DNA of 64,000 bases from JAITVM01 sp031551135 (GTDB lineage Bacteria; Bacillota; Clostridia; Lachnospirales; JAITVM01), in contig JAVBOA010000020.1 in assembly GCA_031551135.1 (NCBI GenBank), forward strand, positions 121,570 to 185,569, in the 5' to 3' direction. Made by a program: the position numbers and the translations under genes. The notes beneath the pieces are model-generated. The model made no database searches, was not told the DNA's origin, and saw only the letters and a program-made list of their open reading frames with translations. How positions within the stretch are numbered: position 1 is the first letter of the stretch; each line of letters starts with the position of its first letter. This document shows, piece by piece, positions 8,830 to 17,113 of the stretch.

Positions 8830-8865
8830 AAGCTTCGTCTGATTTTCCTTTAGGCGGAGCTTTTT
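8830..8865 (+). terminator. Intrinsic terminator after the VOC gene
   Basis: AAAGCTTCGTC pairs with GGCGGAGCTTT (some G-U pairs) and is followed by TTTTTG. Confidence 0.8.
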
Positions 8866-8946
8866 TGTTGATATTTGCGCCTTATTCATGCTATGATAAA
8901 TATAGATTATTTTAAACTTAGAAAAATTATAGTTGGAGGAAATTTT

Positions 8947-9834
8947 ATGAAAATTTTAAATATCGGTTCGCTGAATATAGATAGAGTTTATAATGTAAAA
9001 GATTTTGTGCAGGCAGGGGAGACAATCTCGACGGATTCTTATCAAATATTCTCCGGCGGAAAGGGCTTAAACCAATCGATCGCTTTGGCGAAAAGCGGCG
9101 TTTCGGTTTTTCATTGCGGAATGGTCGGCGCAGACGGGAAGATATTGATAGAAGAACTTGAGAAAAATAATGTAGATATTTCGAATATAAAAATTACGGA
9201 AGAAGCAACAGGACACGCCGTGATTCAGGTAAATGAAAAAGGCGAGAACTGCATAATAGTCTGCGGCGGAGCGAACAGAAAATTAGACGAACAATTTATT
9301 AAAGATACTATAGATAAATTCGCAGAAGGCGATTTTATTTTGATGCAAAATGAAACTAACAACATTCCTTTAATTATGGAATATGCTAAAAAGCGGGGTT
9401 TAATTATTGTATTCAATCCTTCGCCTATAGATGAAAATTTGCTGAATTATCCGATAAATTTGACGGATTATTTAATATTGAACGAAACGGAAGGCGGAAA
9501 ATTGGCTTTTGAAAAAGACGAATCTTCGGTTTTATTAAAGCTCACCGAAAAATATCCCGATACAAATATTGTCTTAACTTTGGGCGAAAAAGGCTCAGTA
9601 TTTAAAAATAAAGAATTCGAAATATCTCAGCCGATATTTAAAGCAGATGTTGTTGATACAACTGCAGCCGGCGACAGCTTTAGCGGATTTTTTATCGGGT
9701 CTTTGATGCAAGGCAAGAGCTTGGAAGACGCTTTGAAAATATCAGCGTGTGCCGCTTCGATTGCTGTATCCAGAAAAGGCGCGGCCGGCTCGATTCCATA
9801 TCTTGACGAAGTTATGAAAAAGTTGAAAAATTAA
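8947..9834 (+). CDS. PfkB-family sugar kinase, ribokinase-like
   Basis: A 295-residue PfkB kinase. The start chosen is the ATG at 8947 after TTGGAGGAAA; an upstream in-frame extension is not supported. The N-terminal substrate signature is SGGKGLNQSIALAKSG (PfkB signature 1), and the C-terminal ATP/anion-hole signature is VVDTTAAGDSFSGFF, containing the catalytic Asp. Overall it looks most like ribokinase, which phosphorylates ribose at O5, but other pentose or nucleoside substrates are possible. It is first in a cluster with a polyprenol-kinase-like and a CDF-like gene, 27 bases from the next start. It may use ribose released by the ADP-ribosylglycohydrolase cluster at 28115-34370; that link is only a hypothesis. 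Confidence 0.85.
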   Translation: MKILNIGSLNIDRVYNVKDFVQAGETISTDSYQIFSGGKGLNQSIALAKSGVSVFHCGMVGADGKILIEELEKNNVDISNIKITEEATGHAVIQVNEKGENCIIVCGGANRKLDEQFIKDTIDKFAEGDFILMQNETNNIPLIMEYAKKRGLIIVFNPSPIDENLLNYPINLTDYLILNETEGGKLAFEKDESSVLLKLTEKYPDTNIVLTLGEKGSVFKNKEFEISQPIFKADVVDTTAAGDSFSGFFIGSLMQGKSLEDALKISACAASIAVSRKGAAGSIPYLDEVMKKLKN

Positions 9835-9861
9835 TGATTTAAAAAAAATGAGGTAATTATC

Positions 9862-10596
9862 ATGCAAGAAATAGTAATGCAAACATTTTTGGGTCTGTTA
9901 AAACTTATGAGCTATTATTTAATATCTGCGGCTTCGGTTTTTGTGCTGAGATTATTCGTACAAATTCCGAAAGAGCTGTTTCGCAAAATTTTGCACATTA
10001 TTTGCGTTATGTCGGTTTTTGTACTGCTTTGGACGAATTCCGAATGGTATATTGCAGAATTTGTAGTTTTGATTTTCACTTTGATTCTATATCCGGTGCT
10101 TACATTCGCTGAACAGATTCCGGCATTTGGAAATTTGCTGAGCGAACGCAGAACGGGAGAAATAAAATCCAGCTTGATTATTGTACATATTATGTTTGCT
10201 TTATTGACTTTGATTTTTTGGGGATTATTGGGCGAAAATTGGAAATTCGTGATTATTGCGTCGGTTTCGGCTTGGGGCTTTGGTGATGCCGCTGCCGCTT
10301 TGATCGGTAAAAGATTTGGGCGTAGAAAAATCGAACATAAACTCACAGACGGCAAAAAAACATGGGAAGGAACTTTTTCTATGTTTATTGTTTCCGGAAC
10401 GGCTATTTGTGTTTCTTTACTGCTTTTTTCGGGAAATACATGGTATTTATCTCTTATCTTAGGCTTGCTTGCAGCGCCGTTATGCGCTTTTGTAGAATTG
10501 ATTTCGCAAAGAGGAATGGATACAATTACGGTTCCGATTTCCACAGCATTTTATATATTTGCGCTATTAATGTTAATGGGAAATGTGGTGGTCTGA
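9862..10596 (+). CDS. Diacylglycerol/polyprenol kinase family membrane protein
   Basis: A 244-residue protein with about seven membrane segments. It has the CTP-dependent kinase / cytidylyltransferase hallmark in its middle: WGFGDAAAALIGKRFGRRKI followed by TDGKKTWEGT. This motif is shared by dolichol kinase, yeast Dgk1, phytol kinase and related prokaryotic proteins. It probably phosphorylates a lipid alcohol or diacylglycerol in the membrane; the substrate is unknown. The ATG follows TGAGGTAA. The stop touches the GTG of the next gene, so the two are translationally coupled. Confidence 0.8.
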   Translation: MQEIVMQTFLGLLKLMSYYLISAASVFVLRLFVQIPKELFRKILHIICVMSVFVLLWTNSEWYIAEFVVLIFTLILYPVLTFAEQIPAFGNLLSERRTGEIKSSLIIVHIMFALLTLIFWGLLGENWKFVIIASVSAWGFGDAAAALIGKRFGRRKIEHKLTDGKKTWEGTFSMFIVSGTAICVSLLLFSGNTWYLSLILGLLAAPLCAFVELISQRGMDTITVPISTAFYIFALLMLMGNVVV

Positions 10597-11229
10597 GTGA
10601 AAAATAAAACAGATAAATCCGAAAAAACTTTGCTGACCGCTTTTTTGCTGAGTGCGCCCGGACCGTTGTTTACAGGGTACGCGGCGTTTACGAGTCTTTC
10701 GACAACGCAGATTTCGGACTTTATGCGTCGCCTAGCCGAATTAATAGCTCTATTTACGGCTTATTGGGTTTACAGAAAAATTCAGCGCGATAAAAACATT
10801 GATGAAGCGAAAAAAAGCAGAATGGAACAAATTACGGATTTATGCGTCGGCGGAGTGCTGTGTTTTTCGGGATTAATTATTCTTCTGGTAGCTTCTCTAA
10901 GATTTTTTATTTCAAGTCCAAGCGGAAATGTAACTATGGGACTTGTTATAGCAATACTCGGTCTGCTGACAAATTCCTATTTCTTTTTTACTTACAGAAG
11001 TCTAGCAAATAAAGATCACGACCCGATTATTATTTCACAAGCGAAATTATACTCTGCGAAAGCCTGTATAGATTTTGCCGTGGTTTTTGCGCTTTCGGCA
11101 TTGACAATCGCACCGGAAAGTCCGTATGTAAAATATATTGATATATTAGGTTCTTTGGTTGTGGCAGTTTACATTTTGCATAAAGGGATTTTAACACTTG
11201 TGAAACATAGAAATTTAAGAAATGCTTAA
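10597..11229 (+). CDS. CDF-like membrane protein lacking the usual metal site
   Basis: A 210-residue protein with about six hydrophobic segments and the general layout of the cation diffusion facilitator membrane domain (LAELIALFTAYWVYRKI; YIDILGSLVVAVYILHKGI). It starts with GTG directly after the TGA of the preceding gene. The residues normally coordinating Zn/Mn are not conserved: where family members show D-x3-H/D in segments 2 and 5, this protein has DFMRRLAE and SAKACID. The cytoplasmic C-terminal domain is also missing. It may be a CDF-fold protein with another role, or a decayed transporter. Fold assignment is moderate and function unknown. Confidence 0.6.
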   Translation: MKNKTDKSEKTLLTAFLLSAPGPLFTGYAAFTSLSTTQISDFMRRLAELIALFTAYWVYRKIQRDKNIDEAKKSRMEQITDLCVGGVLCFSGLIILLVASLRFFISSPSGNVTMGLVIAILGLLTNSYFFFTYRSLANKDHDPIIISQAKLYSAKACIDFAVVFALSALTIAPESPYVKYIDILGSLVVAVYILHKGILTLVKHRNLRNA

Positions 11230-11230
11230 T

Positions 11231-11243
11231 AATGAAAATAGTA
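11231..11243 (-). repeat. Family A end fragment
   Basis: Only the terminal AATGAAAATAGTA of a family A element is present, immediately after the stop codon of the CDF-like gene. Confidence 0.4.
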
Positions 11244-11252
11244 TAAAAACTC

Positions 11253-11278
11253 AAAAAACGGCGCATATGCCGTTTTTT
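11253..11278. terminator. Bidirectional terminator
   Basis: AAAAAACGGC / GCCGTTTTTT with a six-base loop. It sits between the convergent CDF-like gene (plus) and GntR gene (minus) and has U-tracts in both directions. Confidence 0.85.
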
Positions 11279-11322
11279 AGTTTTGCTTCTTTTCTAAAAA
11301 AAGCTTGCAAGCCAAAGGGCTT

Positions 11323-11967
11323 TCAAAAAATTTCATTAAATGAGTCCTCGGCGTGCGCGTAATGAATTTTCAGATGCTGAATAGCTTTTTCCGCATCACT
11401 TTTTTTAATAGCTTCTAAAACTTGAATATGTTCCTCAAAAGCGCGCCTTTTGATACCTTGATTATGATAAGTCGTTACAAGCATATCATAAAGAGCACGG
11501 TTTTTATCATACATTTCGAGCATCCTGCTGTTGCCGCATTCAATAAATAGAGTTCTGTGAAATAGGTCGTCAAAATGAATATAGGCATCTGGTTCATTAT
11601 TGTTCAAAGCATTAATTTGATTTTCGATATAATTTGAAATATTAGAAATTGCTTCGGGGCGTATTTCTTTTTTCATCATCAAAAAAACAGCGCTTGTATC
11701 AAGCATACAACAGATTTGGTTTATCTCCAAAGCATCTTTTAGGGTAATTATTTTCACTTTCGCGCCTGCGTTTGTTATCTGCTCCAAAAGCCCGTCTTGA
11801 TAAAGCCTATTCAGAGAATCCCGAATCGGGGTGGAACTTACACCAAAAACATTTTGCAAATCACGGTTTACTACTTTTGCACCGCTCGGGATTTTATGTG
11901 TGATTATATCTTTTTTTAAGGTCTCATATATTTGGTCGCTTATTGTTTTTTTTATAATAGTGGACAT
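11323..11967 (-). CDS. GntR/FadR-family regulator, likely of the tyrosine module
   Basis: A 214-residue regulator. A winged helix-turn-helix (about residues 5-70, with VFGVSSTPIRDSLNRLYQDGLLE) is joined to an all-helical FCD ligand domain. The FCD domain shows the usual metal/ligand histidines: DDLFHRTLF, EEHIQVLEAI and HYAHAEDSF. Such proteins release DNA on binding a small carboxylate or amino-acid-derived ligand. It is divergent from the tyrosine phenol-lyase gene, whose 460-base upstream region holds two inverted repeats, so it is the natural candidate to control that gene and perhaps itself. The ribosome binding site is weak (GTGAGTTG). Confidence 0.88.
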   Translation of the reverse strand: MSTIIKKTISDQIYETLKKDIITHKIPSGAKVVNRDLQNVFGVSSTPIRDSLNRLYQDGLLEQITNAGAKVKIITLKDALEINQICCMLDTSAVFLMMKKEIRPEAISNISNYIENQINALNNNEPDAYIHFDDLFHRTLFIECGNSRMLEMYDKNRALYDMLVTTYHNQGIKRRAFEEHIQVLEAIKKSDAEKAIQHLKIHYAHAEDSFNEIF

Positions 11968-12298
11968 AATAATTTCAACTCACTTTTGCGTATTTGTCAA
12001 TAATTCTCTAAGAATATATTTACGATTTATATTAGCTTTAATTTTTTACGGATGTATATTTTGATTTATTATTAATATATCTCTGTTTATAAATTGGCAT
12101 TTACCTATTTTAACATATAAATTTGAAGATTACAAAATAAACTATACTATGTGTAAATAATAAAAAAAATGCAAATACTATAAATCAAAATCCGTTATGC
12201 AATTTTACTAGTTAAATCTTTATCAATCTATAGCAATATCTTATAAGAGAATTATACATATATTCTGCTAAATTGGGTAAGATATATATTGATTTTTT

Positions 12299-12324
12299 AT
12301 GATGCATGATGTATAGTGTATCAT
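12299..12324. promoter_or_regulatory. Candidate operator 1 upstream of tyrosine phenol-lyase
   Basis: Inverted repeat ATGATGCA-N10-TGTATCAT (7 of 8 positions symmetric) about 70 bases upstream of the -10 element. Position and symmetry suit a dimeric GntR-type repressor; binding is inferred. Confidence 0.4.
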
Positions 12325-12332
12325 ATAAAGAA

Positions 12333-12359
12333 AATAATACACAAATTACATGTATTATT
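12333..12359. promoter_or_regulatory. Candidate operator 2: perfect 9-bp inverted repeat
   Basis: AATAATACA-N9-TGTATTATT is a perfect inverted repeat. It shares the half-site ATACA/TGTAT with candidate operator 1, eight bases to its left. It lies between the two divergent genes and just upstream of the likely tpl promoter. Confidence 0.45.
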
Positions 12360-12396
12360 AATTGTTATTTTATTAGTTTTAAATATCTTATGTTAT

Positions 12397-12402
12397 TATA
12401 AT
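12397..12402 (+). promoter_or_regulatory. Putative -10 of tyrosine phenol-lyase
   Basis: A consensus TATAAT 14 bases before the AGGAGG site. There is no good -35 at 17 bases, which is compatible with an activated promoter; the leader would be very short. Confidence 0.4.
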
Positions 12403-12429
12403 ATTTAATTTTATTAGGAGGAATTGTAT

Positions 12430-13803
12430 ATGAAAAAGTATCCTGCAGAACCATTTAGAATCAAAGTTGTTGAAACACCGAACATTCTTAATCGCGAAGA
12501 ACGTGAATATGCTATGAAAGAAGCGGGTTATAACACATTCTTGCTAAAATCTGAAGATTGCTACATAGACCTTCTTACAGACAGCGGAACAAACGCAATG
12601 AGCGACAGACAATGGGCGGGATTAATGATAGGCGACGAGGCATATGCCGGAAGCCGCAACTGGCTGCATTTGGAAGCTGTTGCAAGAGAGTATTTTGGAT
12701 TTAAACATATCGTTCCTACTCACCAAGGTCGCGGCGCAGAAAATATTCTTTCTCGCTTAATGATTAAGCCGGGAGATTATGTACCGGGCAATATGTATTT
12801 TACTACAACAAGATTTCACCAAGAAGCAAACGGCGCTACTTTTAGAGATATAATTTGTGACGAAGCTCACGATTCTACAATAGACGTGCCTTTCAAAGGA
12901 AATATTGATTTAAATAAATTGCAAGCATTGATTGACGAAGTTGGAGCAGAAAAAATTCCGTATATCTGCTTGGCTGTTACTGTAAACCTCGCGGGCGGAC
13001 AGCCTGTAAGCATGGCAAATATGCGCGCTGTTAGAGAACTTGCCGATAAACACGGAATCAAAGTATTCTTTGACAACACACGCTGTGTAGAAAACGCATA
13101 TTTTATTAAAAAACGTGAAGAAGGATATGAAAACAAAACTATCCGTGAAATACTCAAAGAAATGATGAGCTATGCAGACGGCGCAACAATGAGCGGTAAA
13201 AAAGACTGTATCGTAAATATCGGCGGATTTTTGGCGATGAACGACGACGACCTCTACACAAGAGCAAGAGAAATGGTTGTTGTATTCGAAGGTATGCCTT
13301 CTTACGGTGGTATGGCAGGTCGTGATATGGAAGCTATGGCTATCGGTATTACAGAATCTGTAAATTACGAATATATCAAACACAGAGTTGAACAAGTTGC
13401 ATATTTGGGCGATAAATTGGACGAAGCCGGAGTTCCTATAGTAAAACCTATCGGCGGTCACGCTGTATTTTTGGATGCAAGACGTTTTCTTCCGCATTTA
13501 ACTCAAGAGCAATTACCAGCGCAAACTCTTGCAGCACATTTATATATTGAATCCGGTGTTCGTTCTATGGAACGCGGAATTGTTTCGGCCGGCCGTGATA
13601 AAGTTACCGGAAAAAATCATGCACCAAAACTCGAATTGGTTCGTTTAACTATTCCACGCAGAGTTTACACTTATTCTCATATGGATATAGTTGCAGAAGC
13701 TGTTATTGAATTATATAAAAACCGTGACAATATCAGAGGTCTGGAATTTGTTTACGAACCTCCAATGCTGAGATTCTTCAACGCTAGATTTGAATTAATT
13801 TAA
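12430..13803 (+). CDS. tpl: Tyrosine phenol-lyase
   Basis: A 457-residue PLP enzyme that splits L-tyrosine into phenol, pyruvate and ammonia. The ATG at 12430 lies eight bases after AGGAGG; the TTG two codons earlier is too close to it. Similarity to Citrobacter TPL is evident along the whole length (YPAEPFRIK, GYNTFLL, YIDLLTDSGTNAMSD, PTHQGRGAENI). The PLP lysine is in MSGKKD (Lys258). Residues separating TPL from tryptophanase favour TPL: MERG (Arg382, Citrobacter Arg381), where tryptophanase has VEIG, and the Phe in the C-terminal RFFNARF. It is followed by a sodium-coupled transporter gene and divergent from a GntR regulator, suggesting tyrosine use as carbon, energy or nitrogen source. 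Confidence 0.95.
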   Translation: MKKYPAEPFRIKVVETPNILNREEREYAMKEAGYNTFLLKSEDCYIDLLTDSGTNAMSDRQWAGLMIGDEAYAGSRNWLHLEAVAREYFGFKHIVPTHQGRGAENILSRLMIKPGDYVPGNMYFTTTRFHQEANGATFRDIICDEAHDSTIDVPFKGNIDLNKLQALIDEVGAEKIPYICLAVTVNLAGGQPVSMANMRAVRELADKHGIKVFFDNTRCVENAYFIKKREEGYENKTIREILKEMMSYADGATMSGKKDCIVNIGGFLAMNDDDLYTRAREMVVVFEGMPSYGGMAGRDMEAMAIGITESVNYEYIKHRVEQVAYLGDKLDEAGVPIVKPIGGHAVFLDARRFLPHLTQEQLPAQTLAAHLYIESGVRSMERGIVSAGRDKVTGKNHAPKLELVRLTIPRRVYTYSHMDIVAEAVIELYKNRDNIRGLEFVYEPPMLRFFNARFELI

Positions 13804-14316
13804 TTTTTTTCTGAAAATTATCTCTATGCGAAAATCGGCAAATTTCAGTATTTGCTGCCAATAACATGAATTATTTAGATAAAATTAATTTTTGAAGCTA
13901 TATTTTGCAGTTTGACTAAACGATGATATTGTCATAAAATAGAAAATATCATACGTTTAGCAAACTGCATAAAATATTTAATTGTTTTCTAATTTTTTTG
14001 AAAGATTGATGCTTTACAGAGAGTTTATTTTTAAATTCAATAGAAACAAAATATTACTTAATTTTTAAGTTTTAAAACAAATGCTATAAAAAAGATGGCA
14101 TTTGATTAACCAACGGTCATAATAATGTATTATAAAGCTTTTCAAAATGCTTTAACTGCTTTTATATTCTTTCCTATAGAAATTCCATTTTGGATTCGCA
14201 TTCACGAGGCGGAAAATGTGAGGCTTCAATCACTTTAAACGAAGTGAATTGCTTATCCTCAAACGGAATTGCTATAGTATCCGCAATTAATATAGTATGC
14301 TTAAAGGAGTGAGGAT
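13804..14316. other. Intergenic region between tpl and the transporter gene
   Basis: No gene is supported in these 513 bases. The first third carries the 62-bp hairpin listed separately. A shorter inverted repeat with arms TCACTT / AAGTGA lies near 14227-14251. The last 40 bases carry the AAAGGAGTGAGG ribosome binding site. The spacing suggests that the transporter has its own promoter. Confidence 0.6.
13907..13968. repeat. Large hairpin related to family B, 3' of tpl
   Basis: The left arm GCAGTTTG, CTAAACG, TGATATT is matched in reverse by AATATCA, CGTTTAG, CAAACTGC with single-base interruptions, giving a 24-bp stem. The outer GCAGTTTGAC is shared with family B and with the hairpin at 15661. 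No T-run follows, so it is more likely a mobile remnant or mRNA 3' structure than a simple terminator. Confidence 0.6.
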
Positions 14317-15648
14317 ATGGATAATACAAGTAACGCTGGTGTTGCAAAATTTGCTAGTAAATGGGGATTTATTTTGTCCGCAGTTGGTTCTGCGGTTGGT
14401 ATGGCTAATGTTTGGGGCTTCCCTTACAAAGTAGGTCAATATGGCGGTGCGGCATTTATAATTGCTTATCTGATTTTTATTGTAATTTTCAGCTATGTTG
14501 GACTGTCTGCCGAATATGCAGTCGGTAGAAGAGCTAAAACCGGTACGGTTGGCTCGTATCAAAAAGCATGGGCTTCCGGCGGCAAAGAAGGCATTGGAAA
14601 ATATGTCGGATGGCTTCCGCTTGCGGGTTCTATGTGTATAGCGATTGGTTATGCTGTTATTATTTCTTATGTTTTAAAGGCATTCACTGCTTCTGTAACA
14701 GGCAGCCTGATGACGGCTGATACCGCTCAATGGTTCGAGTCAATGGCTATGAGCGACTATTCTGTTGTTCCGTATCATATTATCGTAGTTATCGGTACAT
14801 TACTTACATTACTGCTCGGTGCGGACAGTATTGAAAAATCAAATAAAATTATGATGCCATTGTTCTTTGTTATATTTTTAATATTGGCAGTCAGAGTTGC
14901 GTTTTTGCCGGGAGCGGTTGAAGGTTACAAATTCATGGTTACTCCTGTTTGGTCACAATTGTTGGATCCTATGGTTTGGATTTGGGCGATGGGTCAGGCG
15001 TTCTTCTCACTATCGGTAACCGGAAGCGGTATGATTGTTTACGGGGCTTATCTCAGCGATAAAGAAGATGTTGTCGGAGCTGCCAAATATACGGCTTTGT
15101 TCGATACAATCGCTGCTGTTGTTGCTGCATTGGTAATCATTCCTGCCAGCTTTGCTTTCAAACTTGACGTAGGTGGAGGGCCTGGACTTCTCTTTGTTAC
15201 ACTTCCGAAAATTTTGCAAGAGATTCCTTTAGGTCGTTTGTTTGCAGTAATTTTGTATACAGCGATGGTTTTTGCAGGCGTAAGCTCGCTTCAAAATATG
15301 TTCGAAGCAGTTGGAGAATCGCTTTTGAACAAGATTCCTAAATTGAAGCGTAATACAATGTTAATAATCCTCTGTGTAATCTGTCTCGGCGTAGGCATCA
15401 ATATGGAACCTATAACTAAATGGGGACCATGGATGGATTTAGTTTCGATTTATATAATTCCAATCGGAGCAACTCTCGGTGCTTTCTCTTGGTTCTGGAT
15501 TATGAAAAAAGAAGACCTTATGGATGAAATTAACAAAGGCTCGAGTAAGAAATACGGCGATTTGTGGCACAATATCGGAAAATTCGTTTATGTTCCTTTG
15601 GCATTGATACTTTGCCTTGTTGCATTATTTATGAAAATAGCATTTTAA
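14317..15648 (+). CDS. Neurotransmitter:sodium symporter family amino-acid transporter
   Basis: A 443-residue membrane protein of the NSS/SNF family (LeuT, MhsT, TnaT relatives). The N-terminal signature is WGFILSAVGSAVGMANVWGF followed by KVGQYGGAAF, which forms the sodium and substrate site in segment 1. Length and about eleven hydrophobic segments suit the short bacterial branch that carries hydrophobic or aromatic amino acids. The ATG follows AAAGGAGTGAGG. Placed after tyrosine phenol-lyase, it most likely imports tyrosine with Na+; the substrate is inferred from context. Confidence 0.9.
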   Translation: MDNTSNAGVAKFASKWGFILSAVGSAVGMANVWGFPYKVGQYGGAAFIIAYLIFIVIFSYVGLSAEYAVGRRAKTGTVGSYQKAWASGGKEGIGKYVGWLPLAGSMCIAIGYAVIISYVLKAFTASVTGSLMTADTAQWFESMAMSDYSVVPYHIIVVIGTLLTLLLGADSIEKSNKIMMPLFFVIFLILAVRVAFLPGAVEGYKFMVTPVWSQLLDPMVWIWAMGQAFFSLSVTGSGMIVYGAYLSDKEDVVGAAKYTALFDTIAAVVAALVIIPASFAFKLDVGGGPGLLFVTLPKILQEIPLGRLFAVILYTAMVFAGVSSLQNMFEAVGESLLNKIPKLKRNTMLIILCVICLGVGINMEPITKWGPWMDLVSIYIIPIGATLGAFSWFWIMKKEDLMDEINKGSSKKYGDLWHNIGKFVYVPLALILCLVALFMKIAF

Positions 15649-15660
15649 TTAGAATTTATC

Positions 15661-15706
15661 GCAGTTTGACTTTTTATATATATAAAATCAAGAAAAGTCA
15701 AACTGC
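15661..15706. repeat. Short hairpin related to family B, 3' of the transporter
   Basis: GCAGTTTGACTTTT and AAAAGTCAAACTGC form a perfect 14-bp stem around an 18-base AT-rich loop containing ATAAAATCAAG, as in family B. It is 12 bases after the transporter stop codon. Confidence 0.6.
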
Positions 15707-15782
15707 GTGTATTAATATTTTATAAAAGCTTTGTAATACGTATATTATACATAATAAATCAGCAAGGAATAGAGGGATTTTT

Positions 15783-16526
15783 TTGAAAAAAATTTGCAAT
15801 TATTATTTAGTCATATCATTTGCTATAAGCTATCTTTTCTTTGGAATTATGGCAGCAACGAGAATGACATTCTCTGATTTGATGAAACAGCCGCTCTATA
15901 TCACTCTGTTTTTATTAGGGTGTTTGGGTCCGTTTTTTGCAACCTTAATTGTATATATTTTGAATCAAGAAAAACTTGGCGGATTAAAAGGGCTTTGGAA
16001 TGAGATAAAAACTATAAAAAATCCAAGCACTGCATTTTTAATTTTATTATTTCTTGCTCTGCATTATGGTCTTGCAATAGTTCTTTCGGCGGTTGGCTTA
16101 TTCGGAAATGTTGCGGATTTTTTGAAATTTATCCCTATTATGTTGTTTTTATTTGGAACTCAGGAAATCGGGTGGCGAAGAATTATTCAGCCTGTTTTTG
16201 AGGAAAGCAGAGGATTTTGGAGATCTGTTATAATAACAGGACTTTTTTGGGCAATTTGGTTTTTGCCGCTGATTTTTATTCCTCAATTCGTTGTGCGCCC
16301 GGACTTTTTTCTTCAATTCGCGGTGTATCTTGTGGGAATAGGGATGCTGCAGACAACAATATATAAACAAAGCAAATCTATTTTATTTTGCATTGTTTTT
16401 TCGGCCTTATTCTTTGCCTTGACAACTTTAATCAGCTTAAAGCAAAGTAATATGATATTGGCTGTTACTGCGGTCGATTTGGTGATAGCAGTCAGCTATA
16501 ACAGTAAGTTTCTCGTTAAACAATAA
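15783..16526 (+). CDS. CPBP-family (Rce1-like) membrane protein, probably catalytically inactive
   Basis: A 247-residue protein with about seven to eight membrane segments, starting at TTG after AGAGGGA. The region QEIGWRRIIQPVFEE aligns with CPBP motif 1 (EExxxR), but the first glutamate is glutamine. Motif 2 (FxxxH) reads LFWAIWFLP, with phenylalanine in place of histidine. The third-motif histidine is also missing in SILFCIVFSALFF. The fold is therefore recognisable while the metal-binding and catalytic set is lost. It is a single gene with its own terminator. Relatives are proteases or bacteriocin-immunity-type proteins; this one may only bind. Confidence 0.7.
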   Translation: MKKICNYYLVISFAISYLFFGIMAATRMTFSDLMKQPLYITLFLLGCLGPFFATLIVYILNQEKLGGLKGLWNEIKTIKNPSTAFLILLFLALHYGLAIVLSAVGLFGNVADFLKFIPIMLFLFGTQEIGWRRIIQPVFEESRGFWRSVIITGLFWAIWFLPLIFIPQFVVRPDFFLQFAVYLVGIGMLQTTIYKQSKSILFCIVFSALFFALTTLISLKQSNMILAVTAVDLVIAVSYNSKFLVKQ

Positions 16527-16533
16527 TTAATTG

Positions 16534-16569
16534 AGTTCGATGAGCAAAAAGCGCTCATCGAACTTTTTT
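16534..16569. terminator. Intrinsic terminator between CPBP and GNAT genes
   Basis: AGTTCGATGAGC pairs with GCTCATCGAACT, followed by TTTTTG. It sits between convergent genes. Confidence 0.88.
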
Positions 16570-16585
16570 GGGTAATCAAACCGTA

Positions 16586-17038
16586 TTATGTCAGCTCTTT
16601 CACCATCGGCAAATATTTCATATTATCGAAACCATATTTCTTGTAAATCTCAGCGGCTTTGATATTGGATTTTGTTACCTCCAAACGATACCGAGTCGCT
16701 TTGTGCATGTATTCTGTATCGACAAAATCAAAAAACTTTCTTGCAAAGCCGTTGCCTTGATACTCAGGCAAAATAAACAGTTCATCAAGCCAGATTACGA
16801 TTCCGCCGGTTTCGTTAGAGTAAGTAAACGTCAACAAAGCGTACCCGGCAGGCTTCCCGCCCGATTCTATCAATAAACCCCGTATATAAGGACTTTTTTC
16901 TATACACATGGTAAAAGTTTTTTTAAAGTTTTCTTTTGGTATGCTATGGTTTACGGCATTTGTTTGGTAAAACTCAGTTCCCAAATCCTCAAATATCTTC
17001 ATGTCTTCAGGAATAAAATCACGAATTGTACATTGCAT
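16586..17038 (-). CDS. GNAT family N-acetyltransferase
   Basis: A 150-residue GNAT-fold protein. The ATG at 17038 is chosen because GGAGAG precedes it; the longer frame to 17095 has no ribosome binding site. The acetyl-CoA-binding segment is visible as LDELFILPEYQGNGFARKFFDFV (Q/R-x-x-G-x-G/A), followed by the C-terminal VTKSNIKAAEIYKKYGF that closes the fold. The substrate cannot be predicted. It lies 18 bases downstream of the UvrC-like gene stop region on the opposite side and is transcribed leftward like it. Confidence 0.85.
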   Translation of the reverse strand: MQCTIRDFIPEDMKIFEDLGTEFYQTNAVNHSIPKENFKKTFTMCIEKSPYIRGLLIESGGKPAGYALLTFTYSNETGGIVIWLDELFILPEYQGNGFARKFFDFVDTEYMHKATRYRLEVTKSNIKAAEIYKKYGFDNMKYLPMVKELT

Positions 17039-17113
17039 TTCTGTCTCTCCATTTCTGTCATAATAGGTTCTGCTATTGTTACTGCTCTCGTACACTTATA
17101 GATTATACTATAC

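Noticed and set aside
12430..13803. Tryptophanase
   Set aside because: The MERG arginine and the C-terminal RFFNARF fit tyrosine phenol-lyase; tryptophanase has VEIG at the first position.
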